The notes under the pieces are model-generated. The model was not told where the DNA came from, made no database searches, and saw only the letters and a list, made by a program, of their open reading frames with translations. 64,000 nt of DNA from Ruegeria sp. HKCCD4315. GTDB lineage: Bacteria; Pseudomonadota; Alphaproteobacteria; Rhodobacterales; Rhodobacteraceae. The position numbers and the translations under genes were made by a program. Of this stretch, positions 35,410-44,245 are shown one piece after another. The number at the start of each line of letters is the position of its first letter. Positions within the stretch are counted from its first letter, which is position 1. The DNA is taken from contig NZ_WVRN01000001.1 in the NCBI RefSeq assembly GCF_013112245.1, positions 934,501-998,500 of the forward strand, read 5' to 3'.

Positions 35410-38400
35410 TTACTCTTTCGAACTTGGCGGCTGCGCTTTGTCGTCGTTTCTAATGGTCTGAACTGCATCAGAGGATGCGAATGTATAGCGGCGTGCGATA
35501 GGTGCCGTTTGCTTCAATCGTTCATAGAGATCCAAATGAGCAGATTTAGGACTCCCATCGGAAGGCAGAACCAGACGCAAGGGTTCCCATATCAAGTCAG
35601 ATAGATCAGACGGAAGGCGAAGTTCAGGTTCTTGCTCAAGATCATCCGATCCGCTGACATCAAAATAGCCTGAATAATCTCCACTCGCTTCGATCAAATC
35701 GAAATGATGAACGGCCGCTTCAGGAGAGCCCGTTGCGAGAGCCAGCTGAGCTATGAGCGCCCGGCAGGCAAGTTCGTCCTCGTCATGGTTGACAAGCGGG
35801 GTACCATCTTTTTTGTCGACTGATTTTATCAGTCCATAGACATTCACAAACCGTAGAAGTTTTCTTGGAGAGCGTCCCGCAAAGGGGGCGAATTCCTCCA
35901 GAATTCTTTGCTCAGTTTCAGTTATGTCTACTGGACGGGTTAGAACCTCAGAATCACGGTCGTTGTCGTTCTCCTCCCCACCTGGTTCGTCAACGTCGTC
36001 ATAGGTCTCATCATCGTCCAGAGACTGATCACCTGTCTTTGCTTGCCCCTGTGAAGGGTCCTTACTTTTGGTTTCAGAGTTCGCTTCGAGCGATGTAGCT
36101 GACTCATTCCTTGTTTCAGATGGATCCTTGTCACCTTCGCTCTGGTCATCATTATCGTTTTGGTCGGGCAGGGCCACTGTTGTCGGAACTATGCCTTTGA
36201 CGAAGTTCTTAGCAATGTTGCCTTCCATTCGCCGTGTCCAATAGGGAATCTGAAAGATCTTCTCCAAATAGTCCTTTGGGTTTGCCCCACTTGTTCCATC
36301 CACCAGGCTTCCAAGCTCTTCTTTCAGAGATGTTTCCATCCACCTGGTATCGACTCCGACCACGACCACGAAGAGAGGGAAAGTCAGGAACAGATGAACA
36401 GCTTGGAGAACTCCATAGACCTTATTTGGAGGACACCGATCCAAATCGTCGATATAGAGTACGATCCTGTCGAAGGTCGTTCCCAACTGAACCCCAGATT
36501 TATTGGTCTCGATAAGCTGGTTCAGCGCTTCATTGACCGGCGCATAGGCTTTCTTGTTCAGGGTGTATCGCGACTTTATGGCATCAATCTGAGCCGCAAC
36601 ATGGTTTTGGTGATCCTTCAGGATATCTTCCTCTTTGCGACCATCCTTGGAGTTCTGAACAAGAGCTGAAAGCTGTTCGAAATCTCGACGGATCGTATCA
36701 ATGATACCGAGATGTTTGGTGTAGATATCACTCTCTGCACGCTCGCGAATAAATGCTGCGACCCGACCCGCACTCGTATTCTCCATCAGTCGGCTTTGAG
36801 CTTCAGCAACAGCCTCTTCCGACTGAATTAACACTGATTTTGCATCATCAATGTCGGTTTCCAGCTCTGCCAGCGGGGTTGTACGTTTTGCGTCGATTTC
36901 ATTGAATTTAGTCTCCAACTTACGCAAAGCGGTTACGCCCCTCTTTGCGAAGCCAGTAACGACACCAAGCCATGCAGTGACACTGGCTGCTAAGCCAGAA
37001 ATCGTCGTAACAGCCTCATTGAGCTTAAATTCAGAGGAGAGCCCGAAAAACTGATTTGTCTCCGCATAGTTTATGAGCCAACCGACAATAAAGGGACCTA
37101 GCAAAACGGCTACTGCCAAACCGGCCAAATTGAACGGTGAAGCAACGCGGGATCGCAAGGACCTGAATAACAAATCTGCATCTGAAGCTGTTTTTCGTGC
37201 TTCAGTAATCACGTTTTGCAGATTTGTTGCTTCGTCGTTGAGTTGTTGGAGGCCTAGTGTGTTGAGAGCACCTTCTATCTTGCCGTCAGAGAACGCGGCG
37301 CTTTCCAACTCGGCGAGAACAGCTTCCCAATATTCCCTGGTTTGTACCTCCGCATCGGTCAGGTCTTGACGTGCGCTTTCGAGAGCTTTCACCCTTTCTG
37401 CCAAAGCTTCGATGGCGTTCAGCCGTTCTTCCTGCGCCGTGGTCAGGCTATCAAACAAGGCATCGATTTCGTCACCTTTTGTGGTGCCGCCATTCTCGCG
37501 GCGCAGCCATGCGTCGAGATCTTTGAAGATCACATCAACTAGGCTCGCCCAAACATTGGATTCCATATAATGCCAGGCATTGAATGGAATGCGCACAATC
37601 TTATCATGGAAAGAAGGCTCAGCTTGCGTTGGCTGACCGTCGACACCCCTGACTTTCTGATCTTCGAGTTTGCCGATCGCTTCTTCAATTTGGTTCATGA
37701 AGAAGGTCTTGCCGCTTCCCCATGGTCCGAACACACCGATTGCAAGCGGCGGCTTGAATTTGGTTGACGCAATCAAACGGGCAAACGCCCGAGCTTCCTC
37801 TTTAACGTCGAGCAAGTCCTTTTTTTGATCTGTTAAATCGTTTTGGGTATTGGGGACGTGCAGGACCTGAAACTCGCGATCAGACTCATCTGTTTCCGCA
37901 TCTTCACTTTCTGTCGGTGCCTCGCGCGATTGTGTCGCTGGACCGTCAGCAAGGCCATTTTGATCGACCCATCCAAGGAATTGCCGCAGCTCCTCGGTTC
38001 GTGAATTTTGGACAGCCTGTTCGTAGATGCGTTCAATGAGACCTTCTAGATCGGTATTGAAAACGTCTTCATAGATGTTGTCGTTGGGATGAGCGTTCAA
38101 CAGCGCAGCCAATAAAGCGTCAGCCGAGATCAACCCGTCACCTGAAATTACCTTGGCTTGTGCAATCGCACGTGCGGCGCTTGGACTCATTTTTTCCATT
38201 GGAACCGCGTCACTGCGTTTGAGTGCTGTGATCGGAGTGAGGGAGTCTGCCCAATGAACGTCGAGTTCCGCATCGTCACCATTGGGCGAGGCCAGTTGAT
38301 AGAGGCACAAGGCAGCAACGTTCTTTCTGGAGTTCTTTTGCAGACCTTTGCCTCGCAAAAGAATCCCAAAAAACAAATGTGTCCAAGTCAGCTCCCCTGA

Positions 38401-39030
38401 ACGACGACTTGATACACCGCTACAAGCTCGGGCTAGTTGAAGAGAGAGAGCCGCATCCCGGTCGAGCCAGGCGTGAATTTTGTCAACATGTCGGGTGACA
38501 ACATCAATTCGATCTCTGTCTTCCAACAGCGCGCGCAAAGATGGAAGGTCGTGAACATTTGCGCGACGAATTCCGTCCTCGGGTGTTTCGAGTTCATCAA
38601 CCAGCCCGACGGCGACATCGCGATCGATCGGAAAGTTCGTGCCCTGTTGACCATAGATCGAGGCCGCCGACGCAACGCGATGATCGTGCCAAACGAGGTA
38701 ATCAGGCAGGGCTTTGTCTGGGAAATAGCCTTGCGTTTCAACGGGAATGCCTTCAGCTGATTGCGCATTTCGAAGTGTAACGGGTTGGCCAGCTACAACA
38801 CCGAACCCAACAAAACCCCGCCACGCCTGATCCTTTGGGTAGTCTTTCGGTCGAGGGCCGGCTCGCAGGAAGAACACAGAGTCTCCAGGAGCTGGTTGTT
38901 GTTTTCTTTTGCTGTTCCACAGCCAATTGACGATGCCCTCTGATTTCTGATTTTGACTTTCATCAAGAAGGCGTTCGGTTCGATCACCGTTTGTATATTG
39001 GAAAATCCAGAAACTTTGGGGCGCATCCAT
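35410..39030 (-). CDS. KAP-family P-loop NTPase with N-terminal EVE/PUA-like domain
   Basis: 1206 residues. Residues 1-150 resemble an EVE/PUA-like domain (FWIFQYTNGDR ... NSKRKQQPAPGDSVFFLRAGP, RGFVGFGVVAGQ), a fold that binds modified bases in DNA or RNA. Residues about 195-345 look like a Clp_N-type double repeat (LTWTHLFFGILLRGKG, ISADALLAALLNAHPND). The KAP NTPase follows: Walker A GVFGPWGSGKTFF near 430, two membrane helices near 640 and 685, coiled coil, and Walker B VLYIDDLDRCPP near 860. An inserted membrane segment between Walker A and B is the KAP hallmark. A highly acidic linker lies near 955-1030. Last gene of the three-gene cassette, 5 bases after the protease gene. Confidence 0.8.
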   Translation of the reverse strand: MDAPQSFWIFQYTNGDRTERLLDESQNQKSEGIVNWLWNSKRKQQPAPGDSVFFLRAGPRPKDYPKDQAWRGFVGFGVVAGQPVTLRNAQSAEGIPVETQGYFPDKALPDYLVWHDHRVASAASIYGQQGTNFPIDRDVAVGLVDELETPEDGIRRANVHDLPSLRALLEDRDRIDVVTRHVDKIHAWLDRDAALSLQLARACSGVSSRRSGELTWTHLFFGILLRGKGLQKNSRKNVAALCLYQLASPNGDDAELDVHWADSLTPITALKRSDAVPMEKMSPSAARAIAQAKVISGDGLISADALLAALLNAHPNDNIYEDVFNTDLEGLIERIYEQAVQNSRTEELRQFLGWVDQNGLADGPATQSREAPTESEDAETDESDREFQVLHVPNTQNDLTDQKKDLLDVKEEARAFARLIASTKFKPPLAIGVFGPWGSGKTFFMNQIEEAIGKLEDQKVRGVDGQPTQAEPSFHDKIVRIPFNAWHYMESNVWASLVDVIFKDLDAWLRRENGGTTKGDEIDALFDSLTTAQEERLNAIEALAERVKALESARQDLTDAEVQTREYWEAVLAELESAAFSDGKIEGALNTLGLQQLNDEATNLQNVITEARKTASDADLLFRSLRSRVASPFNLAGLAVAVLLGPFIVGWLINYAETNQFFGLSSEFKLNEAVTTISGLAASVTAWLGVVTGFAKRGVTALRKLETKFNEIDAKRTTPLAELETDIDDAKSVLIQSEEAVAEAQSRLMENTSAGRVAAFIRERAESDIYTKHLGIIDTIRRDFEQLSALVQNSKDGRKEEDILKDHQNHVAAQIDAIKSRYTLNKKAYAPVNEALNQLIETNKSGVQLGTTFDRIVLYIDDLDRCPPNKVYGVLQAVHLFLTFPLFVVVVGVDTRWMETSLKEELGSLVDGTSGANPKDYLEKIFQIPYWTRRMEGNIAKNFVKGIVPTTVALPDQNDNDDQSEGDKDPSETRNESATSLEANSETKSKDPSQGQAKTGDQSLDDDETYDDVDEPGGEENDNDRDSEVLTRPVDITETEQRILEEFAPFAGRSPRKLLRFVNVYGLIKSVDKKDGTPLVNHDEDELACRALIAQLALATGSPEAAVHHFDLIEASGDYSGYFDVSGSDDLEQEPELRLPSDLSDLIWEPLRLVLPSDGSPKSAHLDLYERLKQTAPIARRYTFASSDAVQTIRNDDKAQPPSSKE

Positions 39031-39035
39031 TCTTG

Positions 39036-41006
39036 TTAATATCCCCTCACATCCTCTTCAGAAAACCCTTTGCCCGTATCCGGCTTCTCGCCGAGAATGT
39101 TCTCTAGGACGTCGTTCATGGTTGCCTGATCATTATCGAAGCCGCCATGAGTTTTGCTGTTTGTGATATTTGAAGACCGGCCTGCGTAGTGAACTTTGTA
39201 CCCCGCCTTTGACGGTAGCTTCTCTTCGAATTTTTCCATGCCCAACAGAGGCATCTTCTTTTTGTCTTCGAATGCGTTTGAAACGAAGTAGAGCAGCGAT
39301 TTTCGATAAGGACCAACGCTGTCATCCTTTTCGCGTTGATCAATCAAATTGTACTGCCATAGCTTTGTGATGCCGCTAGCTGATGATGTTTTTGCAATTC
39401 TTGGCTCGTAGCTTTTGTTGTAGAGATCGACCGTGCAGGCCGGGGCCATGAGAGACACAGACTTGATCGGGCTTGAAAGCGGGTTCATTGCCTCCATGGC
39501 TTCTAAAAGATGTGCGATCAGAATAGAGCCGGCACTGTGGCCAACGAGATGGATTTGAAGGGGTTTCGAACGGCTTGCATTGCCAGCCAATAGTGTTTTG
39601 AGTGCCTGGCGCCCCCCACCAGAGGCCTTAAAACTTTGTTCCGCGTCCCATTTCATGTCCTTCCAGATGGCGGTGCCGGGACCGCGCGCAAAGAACTCGA
39701 TGACACGATCTGAGAAATCCGTTGCGGCTCCGACGCGACCCTCAGTTCTTTTGTTCGATGAAAAGATTACGTCCTTTAGCGATTCAAAGAAGCCGGTCTC
39801 CCACATAAAGTGGATCGGGTAGATGCCGTTGCGCTTGAAGATCTCCTTCATTTTACGCACCCGCGTTGCTGACGCGGCAGCACTGTTGAGGCCGCCATGG
39901 GCATAGAACATCAGGTGTTTGTAATCACGCTCAGCAGTTGCAGTTTCATCAGCCAGGAATTTGGCTGTTTCCCGGATCGTTGTGATCGGGGTGGGGTATT
40001 TACCAGTTCCTTTCAGTTTCCCATCGTCCAGATGGATGATGTGTCCAATGATTTCTTCCTGCCGGGGAGCGGCTACGTTCTCTGAACCAAAGAGGGCTTC
40101 AGCTTCTTTGGTCGGTTTCGTTACGGTAAGGTCAAAAGCATCGGGAGTTGGCACCGAAAGACGCAGGACCCATGCGTCCATGACTGTCTCAGCCCAGTCC
40201 TCGTACCGCCATCGTGCAATGCCGGGCCTGCCGTTAAAGCCACCCCAATCTTCACCCCATGAGTTTTGAATGAGGAAACCTTTTTCATCGTAACCGACGA
40301 TGATGAAGGCGTGCCCGCCCATATTTATATAGGATGGTTTGATATCGCCTTTTACCCGATCTGTGCTTGGTTTCTGCCAGCCGCGGTGAATGCGGGCGGA
40401 AACATATATGACGCCGGTTTCGTTCAATGCGGCATGATAGTCGATAATTTCTGGTTTCAATCGAAAGTAAGCGCCAAGACCCAGTTTGCGTGCATCTTTT
40501 GCGTGGCTAACTTTGAGGTACCAATTGTTATCGCCATCCTTGTAGGGGGCTTCTTCTTCGCTGCAAACGCCATTGTGATAGAAGCCCTTCAAGGCTGCTC
40601 GGATCGTTGAGCCTTCATATTCTTCACCTGGCCAAGGGTCATTAATCTTGGCCATTTCATAGAGCATTCGAGGGCTTGAAAGAGGAGGTATTCGCGGGGT
40701 TTCGAGCTTCTGGTGCCGCTGATAGTTCATCAAATTAATAGCGCTAGACAGGGCGAACCCAGTGCATGCACCTTCTAAACCTTGATCAAGGATCGGGCTT
40801 TCGTCCTCACTTGGAGGGTCCATCGTCATCTTGAGATCAAGCAGAGCCGGCTCATAGATCCGGTCTCTGAGATCCGGTCCGTCTGTCAAGGCGTTGAGAA
40901 CCCTGTTCCCAAGTCTTGGAGCATTATCCAGCGTTTTGGAGGGGTCGGCAATTTTTTTGGATGCTGACTTCTGGGTCTTGCGCGATTTTGTTGGGCATTT
41001 GCTCAC
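39036..41006 (-). CDS. Papain-like (C1) protease fused to alpha/beta-hydrolase
   Basis: 656 residues. N-terminal half is a C1-family cysteine protease: LDQGLEGACTGFALSSA (oxyanion Gln and catalytic Cys near 81), catalytic His in GGHAFIIVGYDEKG near 231 and Asn in IQNSWGEDWGGF near 248. No signal peptide or propeptide is seen, so it is cytosolic. The C-terminal half carries alpha/beta-hydrolase features: LMFYAHGGLNSAAAS near 365 (oxyanion loop) and nucleophile elbow IHLVGHSAGSIL near 490, a lipase/esterase-like serine. This fusion is unusual. The gene sits between an EEP-family nuclease-like gene and the KAP NTPase gene on the same strand. Confidence 0.8.
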   Translation of the reverse strand: MSKCPTKSRKTQKSASKKIADPSKTLDNAPRLGNRVLNALTDGPDLRDRIYEPALLDLKMTMDPPSEDESPILDQGLEGACTGFALSSAINLMNYQRHQKLETPRIPPLSSPRMLYEMAKINDPWPGEEYEGSTIRAALKGFYHNGVCSEEEAPYKDGDNNWYLKVSHAKDARKLGLGAYFRLKPEIIDYHAALNETGVIYVSARIHRGWQKPSTDRVKGDIKPSYINMGGHAFIIVGYDEKGFLIQNSWGEDWGGFNGRPGIARWRYEDWAETVMDAWVLRLSVPTPDAFDLTVTKPTKEAEALFGSENVAAPRQEEIIGHIIHLDDGKLKGTGKYPTPITTIRETAKFLADETATAERDYKHLMFYAHGGLNSAAASATRVRKMKEIFKRNGIYPIHFMWETGFFESLKDVIFSSNKRTEGRVGAATDFSDRVIEFFARGPGTAIWKDMKWDAEQSFKASGGGRQALKTLLAGNASRSKPLQIHLVGHSAGSILIAHLLEAMEAMNPLSSPIKSVSLMAPACTVDLYNKSYEPRIAKTSSASGITKLWQYNLIDQREKDDSVGPYRKSLLYFVSNAFEDKKKMPLLGMEKFEEKLPSKAGYKVHYAGRSSNITNSKTHGGFDNDQATMNDVLENILGEKPDTGKGFSEEDVRGY

Positions 41007-41240
41007 AGGGATCCCTCCGATTGGGCTTGTTCCAATATACTGTTCTTAAGAATTAATTTGCTCACTACTTGTCAGAAAAACTGTAGCCCGGAATGTTCCC
41101 TGCGCAAAGGATCGTCTCCCGTAATCCCAGAGCATGCAATTTTCTCAAAAAACCGGCACGGTTGGATTCGCGATTGTGACCGGTACCGGTCATCAAACAA
41201 AGTGCAAAGGTGCCGTAGAGCGTTTTGGCGAACAGTCTCA

Positions 41241-42413
41241 TCAAGAGACTCTGGGTATCATGTCTACGCTTACGGGCCTGTGGTCACTTAGTACGTCACG
41301 ACCAAATTTCGCTTCCGCTTCCTCGTGTAGAAGATGTTCGACACGTCCCGCACCGGATTGGACTTGAAGCGGGCTTGTGCCAGAACGGGTTAGAGCCTGA
41401 GAGAACAGAATATGATCGAGAAGGATATGCTCTTCACGCTCCGGGTCTAAGGAGTCTTTAAATTTCGCTGTCCATCGAAGTTCTGTCGGTTGATCGAACA
41501 ATGCGTGGTTCAAAAATTTTCGTGCAAAAAACACTTCGCCTTGCAGGTTTGAGATCAAATCGTGCAAGAGATATTCCCGCTCCATCAGTTCTTTGCCGGG
41601 CCCGTCATTAAGATCGCCCACTACAAAGATCGAAGGATCAGCCTCTTGAGCGAAACGCCGGTCGATATAGGCCCGGATCACCAGCGCCTCAGAACTCAGT
41701 TTAACGCGGGCTCCATGTGAAGCCGCGATGTACTCACGCACTTTCTTTGATGAAGCCAGATAGTCGTCGAAGCTCTCGCCAACTTTGCGTGCACGCGGCT
41801 TACCACCTGTGAACTTGCTCTTGAGATGGGCTCCAATGACCTCGTGTTGCGCGCCTCCGAAGTTGAAACGAAGAATTTGCGGCTCTCGATAAAAGGAATG
41901 CGAAACACGTGACGAGACAGGAACATCCTTGACACCACCAACAGTTTTGAGGCGCGGTAACGCGACTTTCCATTCTCCGTCTATGCTGACGGAGGGGTCT
42001 TCGACTGCTGCAAACTGACGCCAGGTTGATATCGGAACAAGGCTTGGTGAAATGCGGTCTGCGACATCCTTCTTGACCAAAAACCACTGCCATTGCCGAC
42101 CGTCTGTCGCATATCCATCGCCGCTGCCACGCTTGATGAGATCATACTCCTTTGCGTGTTTTTTTACGAAGTCCGCCATTTCGTCTTCACCCTCAGGCGC
42201 TTCGCAAAGGAACAAGATTGAGGCGTCCAACATATCAATGTATTGCGAGACGGATTTCACTCGCTTTTTCGCGTCACCCATTTTGGGGACTTTGTGCGGG
42301 AATTTGTATTCCTCCGGAGCATATTTTCCCGAGACAACTCCCCAAGCGCTATCCAGCCATTCGGCGTTCCAACAAGTTAGTTTCAATTGCTTCCCCCAAA
42401 AGTGATCACTCAA
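41241..42413 (-). CDS. Endonuclease/exonuclease/phosphatase (EEP) family protein
   Basis: 390 residues with DNase I/exonuclease III-like motifs: TCWNAEWLDS near 13, LFLCEAPEGEDE near 67 (metal Glu), IGAHLKSK near 192, VVGDLNDGPG near 266 and LSDHRPVSVDM near 376 (catalytic Asp-His). It could cut DNA or RNA or remove phosphates from lipids or nucleotides; the motifs do not decide. The first gene of the cassette, 234 bases ahead of the protease gene. No signal peptide, so cytosolic. AT-richer than flanking core genes. Confidence 0.8.
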   Translation of the reverse strand: MSDHFWGKQLKLTCWNAEWLDSAWGVVSGKYAPEEYKFPHKVPKMGDAKKRVKSVSQYIDMLDASILFLCEAPEGEDEMADFVKKHAKEYDLIKRGSGDGYATDGRQWQWFLVKKDVADRISPSLVPISTWRQFAAVEDPSVSIDGEWKVALPRLKTVGGVKDVPVSSRVSHSFYREPQILRFNFGGAQHEVIGAHLKSKFTGGKPRARKVGESFDDYLASSKKVREYIAASHGARVKLSSEALVIRAYIDRRFAQEADPSIFVVGDLNDGPGKELMEREYLLHDLISNLQGEVFFARKFLNHALFDQPTELRWTAKFKDSLDPEREEHILLDHILFSQALTRSGTSPLQVQSGAGRVEHLLHEEAEAKFGRDVLSDHRPVSVDMIPRVS

Positions 42414-42961
42414 ATATACTTTAGTAGAGTAACAAAGCTTTGGGTTGTGGCAAGAATCTTGCGGTCAAAGAATCGTTCGGCGTAGAAGGTGCGAATTGAC
42501 CTGAGTACCTGTATCTCCTCCGTTTTTGCTTAGAGGCCGCCTGAACAATGGGTGCCCATTCCGATGAACTCGGTTCCATAAGGCCTTCGGAATGATGTTG
42601 ATTCAGAGGTTATGGTTGCCTGAGCAGCCCTCACAAGATGCGGCAGGCGATCAAAGCCATGTCCAGCGATCTACTGGCTCGACCGCGTCCCGGTTACGCT
42701 GAAGTAGCGAATATGTCTCCTCAGATGGGCTGTACCGTGGCGACGGTGACCAAGGTGGAACGGCACGAAAGGATCGAACCATCATGCTGGGGTCGCAATC
42801 ACGCGAGACCGGCTAAACGGCAGCTCAGGGTTCTATTCGACCAGTTCGGATCTGTCGCATAGAAAGCCTGGTGCGAGCCCCAATCTGTCTTCTGCTGCGG
42901 GTCAGCCAAATGTCCGCTTTTCTGTCAGGCGACCATCACGGCACGCACCATCGCAATGACC
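42414..42961. other. Gene-poor stretch inside the island
   Basis: Promoter region of the cassette on the left. On the right is one open frame (42638-42862, plus) whose product (MRQAIKAMSSDLLARPRPGYAEV...) I cannot assign and which has no clear ribosome site; it may be a decayed fragment. No other gene visible. Confidence 0.35.
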
Positions 42962-44245
42962 TTAAGCCAACGTGGAATAAACTTCGGCAATTCGCTGAAA
43001 GGTCCAAAGGCAGGCGATAGCCGCACATCCAACGGCTAAGCCCACTCGTAGGGACATCCACAAACTGGAGTTCACGCGCCGACACATCATTAAGGCAGGC
43101 CAGAGCACAAGAATAATGGCAACCTGGCCAAGCTCGACGCCAAGATTGAATGCAAGCAGGCTTTGCCAGATGTTTGGGGATGTAACCTGCAAAATCTTGT
43201 GCAACACAAAGCTAAACCCAAGCCCGTGCAAGAGGCCAATCAGCGTCGTCAGAAGCACCATCGTGACCTCAGAGCGCGCGCTGTCCTTAAAACTCATAAA
43301 CGCTGCGACAGCTGCAAATATGATAGAAAGCGCGATTCCGGTTTCAACGGCAGGAACAAACCACGCGCCCGATGGTACAAACCCGAAAAACCCCAGCGAC
43401 AGCGTTACGCTATGCCCAACGGTAAAACCGGTTGCACGCAGCAATAGCGCCCTGAGGGTCTGCGCTCCAATGACCAAACACACAACAAAAAGAACATGAT
43501 CCAATCCTTCGAGGATATGTCGTATACCTTCCCAGACAAAACTCAGGAATCCTCCATACCCCTCGTGCTGAACCACCAATGGTTCAGTCATCAGGCCCCG
43601 AGATCGGAATATCTGCGGTGTGTCCGACGCGTAGTCGAGTATGAGGTTGGCCGTTTGGTCCTGATCGGGCAAGCCGGGGTCCAGCACGTTGGTAATGCTG
43701 TAAGATTGGACCGGGCCGTCAGTGTCATAATGCAGGACGAGATCGACAATTGTGTCACCAACAAAAAGCGGTGGCGTTAAGGCCGTTTCGGTGTCCACGG
43801 CCTGTTGAGCTTCGGCCAAAGTTGCAAATCCGGGCTCATTTCCAACTTGATGCAAGCGAACCGACTTAACTGTTCCTCTTAAGCGCTGATTGTCGACCAA
43901 CAGATGCAACCCACCTTCGGCGAATTGTCCCAGCCCATTAGGATCGCTCATGACAGCCTGCAAGTCGACAAAGTGCACCAACTGACCGTCGCTCAATGCA
44001 TTAGTCGTGAATGGTGCAGCTTTCGGCAAGGCATCACCATCCTGATCACCGACCTTGTCTGCAACCAGATAAGGCATGGGCGTACGGATGTAGACGCGCA
44101 GACCGCCTTCGGAATGCTCGACATGCGAAATTCGAACGTTGAGGTTTAGCAAAAAATGCGCCGAGGCTGACAGAGTCAGTGACAAAAGCACTCCGACAAA
44201 CAGAGCGCCGAAAGCAAAAACCTTTGGTCTTAAACGCTCATGCAT
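42962..44245 (-). CDS. HupE/UreJ-like membrane protein
   Basis: 427 residues: signal peptide/first helix (VFAFGALFVGVLLSLTLSASAHF), a periplasmic domain of about 200 residues, then a HupE/UreJ-type membrane domain with EGIRHILEGLDHVLFVVCLVIG, TGFTVGHSVTLSLGFFG, TLIGLLHGLGFSFVL and FNLGVELGQVAIIL. The His/Asp/Glu-rich helices are those of HupE/UreJ-2 proteins, thought to handle nickel or other metal ions. It overlaps the upstream gene by 8 bases, so the two are a unit. Substrate unknown. Confidence 0.75.
   Translation of the reverse strand: MHERLRPKVFAFGALFVGVLLSLTLSASAHFLLNLNVRISHVEHSEGGLRVYIRTPMPYLVADKVGDQDGDALPKAAPFTTNALSDGQLVHFVDLQAVMSDPNGLGQFAEGGLHLLVDNQRLRGTVKSVRLHQVGNEPGFATLAEAQQAVDTETALTPPLFVGDTIVDLVLHYDTDGPVQSYSITNVLDPGLPDQDQTANLILDYASDTPQIFRSRGLMTEPLVVQHEGYGGFLSFVWEGIRHILEGLDHVLFVVCLVIGAQTLRALLLRATGFTVGHSVTLSLGFFGFVPSGAWFVPAVETGIALSIIFAAVAAFMSFKDSARSEVTMVLLTTLIGLLHGLGFSFVLHKILQVTSPNIWQSLLAFNLGVELGQVAIILVLWPALMMCRRVNSSLWMSLRVGLAVGCAAIACLWTFQRIAEVYSTLA

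Noticed and set aside
42638..42862. Small plus-strand open frame in the island
   Set aside because: No ribosome site or recognisable domain; possibly a decayed gene but cannot be supported.
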